A DNA stretch of 64,000 nucleotides from ZC4RG20 sp036381515 (GTDB lineage: Bacteria; Pseudomonadota; Gammaproteobacteria; Steroidobacterales; Rariloculaceae). A model generated the notes under the pieces. That model searched no databases. It was given only the letters and a program-made list of their open reading frames with translations, and had not been told where the DNA came from. The position numbers were made by a program, and so were the translations under genes. The stretch lies in assembly GCA_036381515.1 (NCBI GenBank), contig DASVCR010000074.1, forward strand, positions 1-64,000. Reading direction: 5' to 3'. Positions 26,234-34,092 of this stretch are shown one piece after another. The stretch's first letter is position 1. The number at the start of each line of letters is the position of its first letter.

Positions 26234-26261
26234 GCACCGCTCGCCTCGGCGCGAGCGGTGC
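26234..26261. terminator. Hairpin between convergent genes
   Basis: A perfect 11-base stem (GCACCGCTCGC / GCGAGCGGTGC) with a 6-base loop starts 18 bases after the stop of the gene at 24803-26215. No T-run follows. Confidence 0.5.
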
Positions 26262-26464
26262 GGCCGGCCGCCTCGATCCCGGCGACGCGCGCGAGATCGA
26301 TGGCCTACTAGCGCGCGATATAGCGCCCCCCGCCGCAGCACGAAGCGGCACATAGCACCGTCGCCGCGGCCCTAGCAGGTAGCCCGCGGCTACTGACAGG
26401 CGGCCGTCGCCGACGACGATCGCGAGCCCGGTCGACGCGACGCTCGTACGACGCGCCGACCCTG

Positions 26465-27844
26465 TCAGCGGGAGCCGCCGGACCGCGAGTACGCGATCCG
26501 ATAGATCACGCTCGCCTCGTCGTCGCTCAGGAGCAGTGAGCCGTCGCCGAGCTGGACGAGGCTCGACGGCCGCCCCCACGGCTCGCCGGCGTCGGTGATG
26601 AAGCCGACGAGGAAATCGACGTACTCGCCGGTCGGCACGCCGTTCTCGAGCGGCAGCCGCACGACCTTGTGCCCGGTGCGGTCCGCGCGGTTCCACGACC
26701 CGTGGAACACGGCGAACGCATCGCCGACGTACTCCTCGGGGAACGCCGCGGCGCCCGAGCTCGGCCCGTAGAACAGGAAGCCGACCGCGGCCGAGTGCGC
26801 GCGGTACGGCACGTCCGGCGTCAGCGCCTTGCCGGCGAGATCCGGCCGCTCTCCGGCGTGGCGCGGGTCCTCGTGGTTGCCCATGTAGTACCACGGCCAG
26901 CCGTAGAAGCCGCCTTCCTGCACGCGTGTCGAGTAGTCCGGGACGATCTCGTCGCCGAGCCCGTCGCGCTCGTTGACGGTGCACCACACGTCGCCGTTGT
27001 CCGGATTCATGCCGAGCGCGACGCAGTTCCGGATCCCCGTCGCGTAGATTTTGCCTTCGGGCGCGACGACCTTCCCGTCTGCCGCGACGTCGAAGACGAG
27101 CACGTCGGCGCGTCGCGTCTCGTTGCCCCACGCGGCGCCGACGCCGTGCTCCGCTTCCCACGCCTCGATGCCGCCGGGCGGCGATTCCGGCATGTCCTCG
27201 GCGACGTTCGACTCCGAGCCGACCGAGACGAACATGCGACGTCCGTCCGGCGAGAAGACGAGGTCGCGCGTGTAATGGCCGCGGCCCGTCGGCGCGAGCT
27301 CGGGCACGAGGACCTCGGGCTCGCCGGACGCGGTCGTGTCTCCCGCCCGGTAGCGATAGCGGACGACGCGGTTGTTCTCCGCGACGTACAGCCACTCCGG
27401 GTTCTCGGCCGGGTAGAACTGCATGCCGAACGGCTGCGTCAGCCCTTCGGCGAAGATCGCGACGCTCTTGGCCGTGGCCCCGTCCGCGGACGGGCGCAGC
27501 ACCCTGATCCGGCCGGGGCGCGTCTCCGCGACGAACACGTCGCCGTTCGGCGCGACGCGCATCACGCGCGGCCGCTCGACGTCGCGGGTGTAGACGTCGA
27601 CCGTGAATCCTTGCGGCACCGTGAGCTCTGCGTCGTCCGGCCGCGGGACGATGCGCGGGAAATTCACGTTGGAGCCCGTCGCGAACGGCTCGGGCAGCGA
27701 GGACAAGTCTATTCGATGCACGCGGCCCGGCGCGTCGCGCTGCCAGTCGGGACCTGCGTCCTGGGCGGCGACGACGCTCGGGATGAGCATCACGGCGGCG
27801 ACGGAGAGAAAGACGGCCGAAAGCGCGGAATATCTCAGCGACAT
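26465..27844 (-). CDS. PQQ-dependent aldose sugar dehydrogenase family protein
   Basis: Encodes 459 residues. A signal peptide (ALSAVFLSVAAVMLIPSVVA) is cleaved near VAA-Q. The body is a six-bladed beta-propeller of the soluble glucose dehydrogenase type: GFTVDVYTRDVERPRVMRVA, GEGIRV-like PGRIRVLRPSADG, YVAENNRVVRYRY, GRGHYTRDLVFSPDGRRMFV, ATGIRNCVALGMNP, GGFYGWPWYYMG and AVFHGSWNRADRTGHKV. Members oxidise sugars in the periplasm using PQQ and Ca2+. The N-terminal catalytic His is not obvious, so the activity is uncertain. No PQQ biosynthesis gene is in the window. Start at 27844 with GGGGGA upstream. Confidence 0.85.
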   Translation of the reverse strand: MSLRYSALSAVFLSVAAVMLIPSVVAAQDAGPDWQRDAPGRVHRIDLSSLPEPFATGSNVNFPRIVPRPDDAELTVPQGFTVDVYTRDVERPRVMRVAPNGDVFVAETRPGRIRVLRPSADGATAKSVAIFAEGLTQPFGMQFYPAENPEWLYVAENNRVVRYRYRAGDTTASGEPEVLVPELAPTGRGHYTRDLVFSPDGRRMFVSVGSESNVAEDMPESPPGGIEAWEAEHGVGAAWGNETRRADVLVFDVAADGKVVAPEGKIYATGIRNCVALGMNPDNGDVWCTVNERDGLGDEIVPDYSTRVQEGGFYGWPWYYMGNHEDPRHAGERPDLAGKALTPDVPYRAHSAAVGFLFYGPSSGAAAFPEEYVGDAFAVFHGSWNRADRTGHKVVRLPLENGVPTGEYVDFLVGFITDAGEPWGRPSSLVQLGDGSLLLSDDEASVIYRIAYSRSGGSR

Positions 27845-27892
27845 GGTGTCCCCCGGGCGGTTCGTTCGACTCGTTTGCGGCATTTTCGCACG

Positions 27893-27911
27893 AAATCGGG
27901 TCGGACACCTT
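27893..27911. repeat. Degenerate REP arm
   Basis: AAATCGGGTCGGACACCTT matches AAATCGTGTCAGACACCTT at 17 of 19 positions, so it is a decayed arm of the GTCAGACACC subfamily, 49 bases upstream of the sugar-dehydrogenase start. Confidence 0.6.
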
Positions 27912-27926
27912 GCAGATCAGGATCGC

Positions 27927-27950
27927 GGGCCGGCTCGGAAGAGCCGGCCC
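27927..27950. terminator. Perfect 10-bp GNRA-loop hairpin
   Basis: GGGCCGGCTC, loop GGAA, GAGCCGGCCC. It lies downstream of the minus-strand membrane gene at 28077 and upstream of the sugar dehydrogenase gene. It may end transcription or protect the mRNA; there is no T-run. Confidence 0.45.
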
Positions 27951-28076
27951 ACCTTGGCCAAGCGCTACCTCGCCTCGGAGGGAAGACGCCACGCCTCAGC
28001 CGAGCGCGGCCTCATTTGAGGACCGGCACGCTGTTGAAGACAGGCACGCCGTCCCACCTGAAAAAGGCGCGCCGCC

Positions 28077-28967
28077 TCAGCCGAGGAACGGCACGCCGTG
28101 CAGCGCCTGCACGAACGTGAACGCGACGAGCCCGACGTAGCCCGCCGCGGCGACGATCAGCGCGGCGCGGGCGTTCGGCCGCCCGAGCGCGACGGCGAGC
28201 GCGCCGAGCGCGGGCAGCGCCTGCTGCGCATGCAGCGCGAAGAAGTGTGCGACGCGCAGGTCTCCGCCGGTGCGCGACCAGCCGAGAAGAGGCAGGCCGC
28301 CGGCATCGGTCGCGACGCCGCCGACCCAATGTCCGCCGCTCGCGCCCAGATATCCCGCGGTGATCAGCGTTGCGCCGAACGCGATCACCGCTCCCGCGAC
28401 GAGACCGAAACGCATCGCCGGCGCGATCGGCACCGCACGTTGCCGCGCGATCATGATGCCCTGCACGAGGATCGCTGCGATCAGCACGACAGCGCCGACG
28501 CCGGCCAGCCTGAAGGCCGCGAGCCAGAACGGCGAGTCGTAGTTGAAGTGCGACGGAACGCCGTTCGCCGCCGCGAGCACGAGCCAAGACATCTCGTAGA
28601 AGCCGACCGCGAGCGGGGCGAGGACCACGAAGCGTCCCGCGCGCGTTCGCTGCGACTCGCGGGGCAGGAAGCCGAAGGCCCATGCGAGCGTCGCGTAGTA
28701 CACGGCGAGCGAGATGAAGAACTTCGTCGGCTTGATCCACACGTCGATGCCGTTCACGGTGCGCGCGTCGAACGGCATCGCGGCGAGCGTGACCGCCGCG
28801 CCGACGAGCGCGATCAGTGCTGCGGTCGCGAGCTTCGGCTGACGCTCGTGAAGCGCTGCGAAGGGCCGCGGCAGCCTCCTCGCGAGCACGGAGCGGTTTT
28901 CTTGCGCGCCGGCGCGTCCCGATGCGTCGCGGCTCGCGTCGAACGTCGTTTGGAGCAGGGTAGCCAT
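28077..28967 (-). CDS. Integral membrane protein under TetR control
   Basis: Encodes 296 residues with about seven membrane spans, including LATAALIALVGAAVTLAAM, FISLAVYYATLAWAFGFL, FVVLAPLAVGFYEMSWLVLA, GVGAVVLIAAILVQGIMI and FGLVAGAVIAFGATLITAGY. The polar N-terminal 45 residues are Arg-rich. I recognise no named family. It is transcribed away from the TetR gene at 29061, with an inverted-repeat operator between the two starts, so it is very probably the regulator's target. Such pairs often deal with a toxic or hydrophobic compound. Ribosome site GGGAGG precedes the start. Confidence 0.8.
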   Translation of the reverse strand: MATLLQTTFDASRDASGRAGAQENRSVLARRLPRPFAALHERQPKLATAALIALVGAAVTLAAMPFDARTVNGIDVWIKPTKFFISLAVYYATLAWAFGFLPRESQRTRAGRFVVLAPLAVGFYEMSWLVLAAANGVPSHFNYDSPFWLAAFRLAGVGAVVLIAAILVQGIMIARQRAVPIAPAMRFGLVAGAVIAFGATLITAGYLGASGGHWVGGVATDAGGLPLLGWSRTGGDLRVAHFFALHAQQALPALGALAVALGRPNARAALIVAAAGYVGLVAFTFVQALHGVPFLG

Positions 28968-28985
28968 GTCGAGCCTCCCAATGTA

Positions 28986-29036
28986 GACAGTGTCTAGTTA
29001 ACATCGACGACGGTACGACTTAAACTAGACACTGTC
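28986..29036. promoter_or_regulatory. Inverted-repeat operator for the TetR regulator
   Basis: GACAGTGTCTAGTTAA (28986-29001) and TTAAACTAGACACTGTC (29020-29036) are inverted copies, sharing GACAGTGTCTAGTT exactly, with an 18-base spacer. Each arm contains the GACANTGTC half-palindrome typical of TetR-family operators. It lies between the divergent starts at 28967 and 29061, so a single regulator could close both promoters. Confidence 0.8.
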
Positions 29037-29060
29037 AAGTAGAGATCCGAAGAGCGGACC

Positions 29061-29843
29061 ATGGGCACATCGAGAAAGCGTCCGAGCGGCGGACCACGCA
29101 AACGGCCGGAGCCGACGCCGAGGAAGGCCGCAGCGCGCAGGCCCAAGACCGCGGGCGCGCCCCGCGCGGCCGGCAAGCCGCGCGGCGCGGCGGGGAAATC
29201 ATCCGCAGGAGCCGCGCGCCGGGGCGCGGCCGGCCCGTATCACCATGGCGACCTCCGCCGCGCGCTGCTCGCGGCGACGGAGGAGCTGCTCGAGACCGCG
29301 GGCGTCGAGGCGTTCACGCTGCGCGAGGTCGCGCGCCGTGCCGGCGTCTCGCACGGCGCGCCGGCCCACCACTTCGGCGACGTGCAGGGGCTCCTGTCCG
29401 AGTTCACCGCCGAGTCGTTCGCGGAGCTCGCGGCCGCGATGCGGCGCCGGCGCTCGCAGGCGCCGGCCGGCGCGTTCGACCAGCTCCGCGCGAGCGGCAT
29501 CGCATACGTCGAGTACGCGGTCACGCATCGCGCCCGCTTCCAGCTGATGTTCCGCAGCGACCGGCTCGACTGGAACCGCGCGTCTCTCGCGAGGTCGTCC
29601 GCCGACGCGTTCGGGCAGTTCGTCGAATGCATGGACCGCGTGTGCCGCGAGGCCGGCGCGCCGCCGGAGCTCGATGCCGACAAGATCGCGCTCGCGTGGT
29701 CCACGGTGCACGGCTTCGCGACGCTGCTGATCGACAACCGAATGTTCGCGGAGATCGTCTCGGGCGGCGAGCTTGCCCGCGCGCTCGCCGCGCTCGGCCG
29801 AGTGCTCGATTCGACGCGGCCGGCCCTGGAGCGTCGCGAATAG
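29061..29843 (+). CDS. TetR-family transcriptional regulator with basic N-terminal tail
   Basis: Encodes 260 residues. The first 58 are a Lys/Arg/Ala/Pro-rich, probably disordered tail (for example RKRPEPTPRKAAARRPKTAG), much longer than usual. The TetR helix-turn-helix follows: YHHGDLRRALLAATEELLET, then TLREVARRAGVSHGAPAHHF at about 95. The C-terminal ligand domain is of the WHG type (FQLMFRSDRLDWNRASLARS; LAWSTVHGFATLLIDNRMF). It should repress the divergent membrane gene at 28077 and itself through the operator at 28986-29036. The tail may add non-specific DNA binding. The inducer is unknown. Confidence 0.9.
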   Translation: MGTSRKRPSGGPRKRPEPTPRKAAARRPKTAGAPRAAGKPRGAAGKSSAGAARRGAAGPYHHGDLRRALLAATEELLETAGVEAFTLREVARRAGVSHGAPAHHFGDVQGLLSEFTAESFAELAAAMRRRRSQAPAGAFDQLRASGIAYVEYAVTHRARFQLMFRSDRLDWNRASLARSSADAFGQFVECMDRVCREAGAPPELDADKIALAWSTVHGFATLLIDNRMFAEIVSGGELARALAALGRVLDSTRPALERRE

Positions 29844-29952
29844 CGCTGCGCGACGCCCTGCGTGCGGGCCGTTTCCTCGCGGACGGCGGAATTGTCGCGG
29901 GCACCTTCGCCTGCTAACGTGAACTCGGATCACTCCGCGGGGGGAGACGATC

Positions 29953-32028
29953 ATGGCCGACCAAGAACGTCACGAAACAAAGGCCGATCCCGCACGCGAG
30001 AAGGGCTTGAGCCGGCGAGATTTCGTAAGGAGCGGCGCGGCGGGTCTCGGCGCGGCCGCGCTGCTCGTCGGCGGCCCCGCCGCTGCGCAGAACGGCCCGA
30101 CGAACGCGGCCGGCATCGAATGGGACTACGAGGTCGACGTCGTCGTCGCGGGCGCCGGCTGCGCCGGGCTCACCGCCGCGATCCGCGCGCGCGACCTGGG
30201 CGCGAGCGTCCTCGTCGTCGAGCAGAACTTCGACGTCGGCGGCCGCATGCTGCACAGCGGCTCGTTCATCTCGCTCGGCGGCGGCGACCCGGTGCAGCTT
30301 CGCGACATGAAGGGCGAGAGCGATCCGGAGGGCTTCATCACGATGCCGCCGGTCGAAGGTCCGGAGGAGCTCGACGACGACGTCGAGCTGCTCTTCAAGG
30401 ACATCACGGACTGGTCGATCGTCGACCGCAAAGGCGCCACGCCTTACCGCTACAACGAGCCGGAGATGGTCCGCGCGTGGGCCGAGAACTGCCCTGCAAC
30501 GCGCGAGTTCCTGATGCAGAACTACATCCGATTCGCGCGCATCAACGGCACGCACGCGGGCGGCGGCATGTCGCGTGCGCGCGGGTGCGTCTGCTTTCTG
30601 ATGCTCGGCGACGAGACCGACATCAAGGCCGGCACGATCACGGCGGAGGACGCGGGCCTCGCAGACCCCGAGCGGACGAGCGCGTTCGCGCCGGTGCAGA
30701 TGAACATCGCGTCGCGCTTCGTCGGCCCGGGCGCGGTCAGCAACGGCGTCGCACTCGCGCGCCCGCTCGAGTTCTCGGCGCGCGAAAAGGGCGTTCAGTT
30801 CATGCTGAACCGCCACTTCGACGAGCTGATCCGCGAGCAGCCTTTCGCCGGCCGCGTGCTCGGCATCAAGGCGCACTACTCGCCGCGCTTCGATCCGGAG
30901 ACGGGGCAACGCCTCGAGAGCTACTGGCAGAACGGCAACATCGACGAGCGGCGCGAGGTCGTCTACATCCGCGCGCGCAAGGCCGTGATCCTCGCGAGCG
31001 GCGGACACGCCGGCAATCCGCAGCTTCGCAGCATGTTCTACCCCGCGTTCCGCGAGCCCCTGTTCCCGACGAGCGGTTTCGCGCTGTTGGGGCCGCACTC
31101 GCAGGACGGCAGTGCGCTGATCGCGGGCCTGAAGATCGGCGCGAATCTCGCAGGCATGCAGCAGAATCCGTCCGGGCTCACGTATCACATCTCGACGCGC
31201 CTCGGCACGCGTGACGCGTACACCGGGATGATGCCGGGGCACCCGACGTTCCCGTTCCGCGGCTCGAGCGGGCTAGACGTCGGCAACGCCGGCTTCGAGG
31301 AGTTCATCGCGGTGAATCAGGTCGGCAAGCGGTTCTTCAACGAGGTGCGCCTGCCGCTGCGAGCCGGCGGCGGCCAATATCCGGGCGGCGGCATCGCGCC
31401 GAACCGAGGCGTCGAGCACAAGCCGGGCGACTGGCGTAACTGCCGGCACGAGTGGCTGCAGACGACGTACAGCTACGACCACGGCCTCGAGGCCGCGCTC
31501 GCGATCAACGAAGGCTCGGAGCCGCCGCATTACTATTCGGGGCCGCTCTGGGCGATCTTCGACCAGGCGGCCGTCGAGCGGGCCGGTTGGGAGCTGCGCT
31601 TTCCGTTCGTCGCGGACAACGGCTACTTCTTCAAGGCCGACACGATCGAGGAGCTCGCCCGCAAGATCGAGGCCGGAAACGAGTTCCAGCGCGTGCCGCT
31701 GAAGTATCTCGCGGAGACCGTCGCGACGTGGAACCGCTACGTCGACGAGGGCGCGGACCCCGAGTTCGAGCGCGAGGCCGATGCGCCGATGCATCGGATC
31801 GACACGCCGCCTTTCTACGCGCTTTCGATCATGGCGGTCTGGCACGACTCGTACGGCGGGCTGCGCTGCAACGGGAAGCAGCAGGTCATCGATCTGCAGG
31901 GCCAGGTGATCCCGGGCCTCTACGCCGGCGGCGAGGCCGTCGGCGGCTTCAACAAGCACGGCCTCGGCAAGGGCCACGTGCATGGCTTCATCGCGGGCAC
32001 GCACGCGGCGCAGGAGCCGGTTGCATGA
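29953..32028 (+). CDS. Tat-exported FAD-dependent dehydrogenase (fumarate reductase/ketosteroid dehydrogenase-like)
   Basis: Encodes 691 residues. A Tat signal (LSRRDFVRSGAAGLGAAALL) ends near AAA-Q. The dinucleotide-binding motif VVVAGAGCAGLTAAIRARD, then VLVVEQNFDVGGRMLHSGS, shows a flavoprotein of the FAD_binding_2 family. The second FAD contact is KAVILASGGHAGNPQLRSM around residue 340, and the C-terminal GLYAGGEAVGGFNKHGLGKG holds the family's closing FAD motif. Members reduce or dehydrogenate C-C bonds next to a carbonyl. A small beta protein gene and a cytochrome c gene follow, so electrons probably go to that cytochrome. Substrate unknown. Confidence 0.9.
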   Translation: MADQERHETKADPAREKGLSRRDFVRSGAAGLGAAALLVGGPAAAQNGPTNAAGIEWDYEVDVVVAGAGCAGLTAAIRARDLGASVLVVEQNFDVGGRMLHSGSFISLGGGDPVQLRDMKGESDPEGFITMPPVEGPEELDDDVELLFKDITDWSIVDRKGATPYRYNEPEMVRAWAENCPATREFLMQNYIRFARINGTHAGGGMSRARGCVCFLMLGDETDIKAGTITAEDAGLADPERTSAFAPVQMNIASRFVGPGAVSNGVALARPLEFSAREKGVQFMLNRHFDELIREQPFAGRVLGIKAHYSPRFDPETGQRLESYWQNGNIDERREVVYIRARKAVILASGGHAGNPQLRSMFYPAFREPLFPTSGFALLGPHSQDGSALIAGLKIGANLAGMQQNPSGLTYHISTRLGTRDAYTGMMPGHPTFPFRGSSGLDVGNAGFEEFIAVNQVGKRFFNEVRLPLRAGGGQYPGGGIAPNRGVEHKPGDWRNCRHEWLQTTYSYDHGLEAALAINEGSEPPHYYSGPLWAIFDQAAVERAGWELRFPFVADNGYFFKADTIEELARKIEAGNEFQRVPLKYLAETVATWNRYVDEGADPEFEREADAPMHRIDTPPFYALSIMAVWHDSYGGLRCNGKQQVIDLQGQVIPGLYAGGEAVGGFNKHGLGKGHVHGFIAGTHAAQEPVA

Positions 32029-32106
32029 GCGTGAGCGCCGGCCCCCGGCGACGCACCGGGCCGGCCGTAACGGCCACGTGACGCACGCAGATCGGAGTGT
32101 CGTGAC

Positions 32107-32760
32107 ATGAGCTCTGACAGCGACGAGAAGGCGAGCCGCGACCACGCGAACCTGCACGCGAGAAGCATCGTCGTCTGGGACGTGCCGAGCGCGATCGAGC
32201 GCGGCGCGACGTTCAGCGTCAAGGTCGGCATCAAGTGCAGCGCCGAATGCGTGCCCGATACGTGGGTCTTCGGCATCCGCGATCACGAGGGACGCGTGCG
32301 CGCGTCGCGGCGCGTCGGCCCGGAGCCGTGGCCCGGCACGGCGGCGCTGTTCTACGCGGAAGCCGAGCTCGAGGCCCCTGCTTCGGAAGGACTCTTCGCG
32401 TGGGAAGCCTTCGCCCCGGCGATCGATGGCGACGGCGACGACGTCGGCCACGGCGACGCGTGCGCGAAATTCAGCGTCCGGGTCGTGCCCGCACCCGAGT
32501 GCCGCCTGACGGTCGTCGCGATCGACAAGGAAAGCCGGTCGCCGGTCGCGGGCGCGAAGGTCGTCGTGCACCCGTACCGCGCGATCACCGACGAGCGCGG
32601 CGTCGCGGAGCTTCGCGTGCCGAAGGGACCGTTCCGCCTGTTCGTCAGCGGCCGCGACTACTTCCCGTTCCGCCACGACGCCGACGCGGTCGAGGACGTG
32701 ACGGTGACGGCGGAGCTCGAAGCGGATCTCGGCCCGAGCGACGCGGAGCTTTGGTCCTGA
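32107..32760 (+). CDS. Hypothetical protein with carboxypeptidase-regulatory-like domain
   Basis: Encodes 217 residues with no signal peptide. Residues about 20-125 form a beta-rich domain (SIVVWDVPSAIERGATFSVK; PDTWVFGIRDHEGRVRASRR). Residues about 130-200 look like a carboxypeptidase-regulatory (transthyretin-like) fold: CRLTVVAIDKESRSPVAGAK, VVVHPYRAITDERGVAELRV, PKGPFRLFVSGRDYFPF. It lies between the FAD dehydrogenase and the cytochrome c gene and overlaps the latter, so it belongs to the same transcription unit. It may be a scaffold or chaperone of the redox pair; that is inference. Confidence 0.75.
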   Translation: MSSDSDEKASRDHANLHARSIVVWDVPSAIERGATFSVKVGIKCSAECVPDTWVFGIRDHEGRVRASRRVGPEPWPGTAALFYAEAELEAPASEGLFAWEAFAPAIDGDGDDVGHGDACAKFSVRVVPAPECRLTVVAIDKESRSPVAGAKVVVHPYRAITDERGVAELRVPKGPFRLFVSGRDYFPFRHDADAVEDVTVTAELEADLGPSDAELWS

Positions 32761-33227
32761 TCGCGCGGCTCGCGGCGCTCTGCGTGACGCTCGCCGTCGT
32801 GTCCGGGCGGCTCCCGGCGGACGAGCCGGCGAGGGGCGAATCCGCGGGCGGGCTCGAAGCGTCGATCTGGGACGGTGTCTTCACCGACGCGCAGGCGCGG
32901 CGCGGCCGCGAGCTCTATCCCGGACCGTGCGGCAAATGCCACGGCAAGCGGCTCGACGGGGCGCCCGACGATCCCGACATGTTCTCGACGAAACCGATCG
33001 GCGGCCCGAAATTCCTGCGGAACTGGGACGGCCGCTCGCTCGGCGTGCTCTTCGAGTACCTCCGCACGACGATGCCGGCGAACAATCCGGGCTTCCTGTC
33101 GGACGGCGAGTATGCGGACCTGCTCGCGTACATGCTCGCGGTCAGCGGCGCGCCGCCGGGGGAGGTGGAGCTTCCGCCGGACCCGAGCGCGCTCGCAGCG
33201 GTCGCCATCCGCAAGGCGCCGGACTGA
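32751..33227 (+). CDS. Periplasmic class I cytochrome c
   Basis: Encodes about 158 residues. A hydrophobic signal (LIARLAALCVTLAVVSG) is followed by one haem-binding motif, GPCGKCHGKRLDGAP (CxxCH), and the distal Met candidate in TTMPANNPGFLSDGEYADLL, as in small class I cytochromes. The family's last helix is ADLLAYMLAVSG. No ATG fits; the TTG at 32751, overlapping the previous stop, is my choice and CTG at 32757 is possible. It is the likely electron acceptor of the FAD dehydrogenase two genes upstream. Confidence 0.8.
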   Translation: MVLIARLAALCVTLAVVSGRLPADEPARGESAGGLEASIWDGVFTDAQARRGRELYPGPCGKCHGKRLDGAPDDPDMFSTKPIGGPKFLRNWDGRSLGVLFEYLRTTMPANNPGFLSDGEYADLLAYMLAVSGAPPGEVELPPDPSALAAVAIRKAPD

Positions 33228-33240
33228 CCGGCCGCACCGA

Positions 33241-33993
33241 TCACCCGAGCTGCGCGAGCCAGGCCGTGAAGACGGCCCATGCCTCGGTGCGTGCGATCAC
33301 GACCCGGAGCCACTGCACGGTCACGATCAGCGCCAACCCCGCCACCCACATCGGGTGCACGCGGCCGATCGCGCGCCGGTCGAGCAGGACGACGCCGATG
33401 AGGAGCAGGTCCACGATCACGGCGCCGATCACGATCCGCTCGGGCTGTGCGATCTGCGGCACGATCATGATCAGCCGCGCGATGGCTGCCTGGATGATCG
33501 AGAACGCAGCCAGCGTCATTGCGCGGCGGTGCACGTCCGGGCGTCCGATGTTCGTGATGCCGACGGCGATGAACGTCGTGAAAAGCAGCGTGCCCGAGAA
33601 GCTGAGCGCGGCGGCGGCCCGCGCCGCGTCGGGCCTCGGTCCGGGAAGGTTCGCCGCGAGGCTCACGATCGCGGCGAGTATCCCCGAGAACAGCATCCAC
33701 GCCGCGAGCGCGATACCGAAGAGCCCCAGCATCATGTGCGCGCGGGTCCGCCGCGCTGCGGCCAGGCTCGTCTGCGCTACGAAGTAGAGCGTCCACGCGA
33801 AGAACAGCACGCCGTGCACAAGGATCGCCGGGTGCAGCGCGAGCGTGCCGGCGACGAGCGGCGAAAAGAAGGTCGGTGTGAAGCCTGCGAACGCGATCGA
33901 CGCGAGCAGTAGGGCGGAGTAGACGTAAAGGCGCGGGCGAGACCGGCGACGCGTGCACGCAGACGCGACGGCCGATGGAACGGCTACGGTCAT
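33241..33993 (-). CDS. Integral membrane protein of unknown function
   Basis: Encodes 250 residues with six or seven membrane spans: LYVYSALLLASIAFAGFTPT, LVHGVLFFAWTLYFVAQTSL, LFGIALAAWMLFSGILAAIV, ALSFSGTLLFTTFIAVGITN, IVIGAVIVDLLLIGVVLL and PMWVAGLALIVTVQWLRVV. Conserved-looking His residues (HPAILVHG, RTRAHMMLG, DVHRRAM) could bind a metal or haem. I cannot name a family. It is divergent from the CadC-like regulator at 34093, its probable controller. GGAGAT lies six bases before the start at 33993. Confidence 0.8.
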   Translation of the reverse strand: MTVAVPSAVASACTRRRSRPRLYVYSALLLASIAFAGFTPTFFSPLVAGTLALHPAILVHGVLFFAWTLYFVAQTSLAAARRTRAHMMLGLFGIALAAWMLFSGILAAIVSLAANLPGPRPDAARAAAALSFSGTLLFTTFIAVGITNIGRPDVHRRAMTLAAFSIIQAAIARLIMIVPQIAQPERIVIGAVIVDLLLIGVVLLDRRAIGRVHPMWVAGLALIVTVQWLRVVIARTEAWAVFTAWLAQLG

Positions 33994-34092
33994 GAGACGA
34001 TCTCCTGTCGCCGACCGCCGTCCGATTGCCGCGGCGTCCGGCTCGGACGACACTATGAGGTCCGGAGCCAGTGAAATCGCGTTGCCGGAACG

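Noticed and set aside
26300..26330. Short palindrome GCGCGATATAGCGC as an operator
   Set aside because: It lies between converging genes after both stops, where an operator is unlikely, and no second copy was found.
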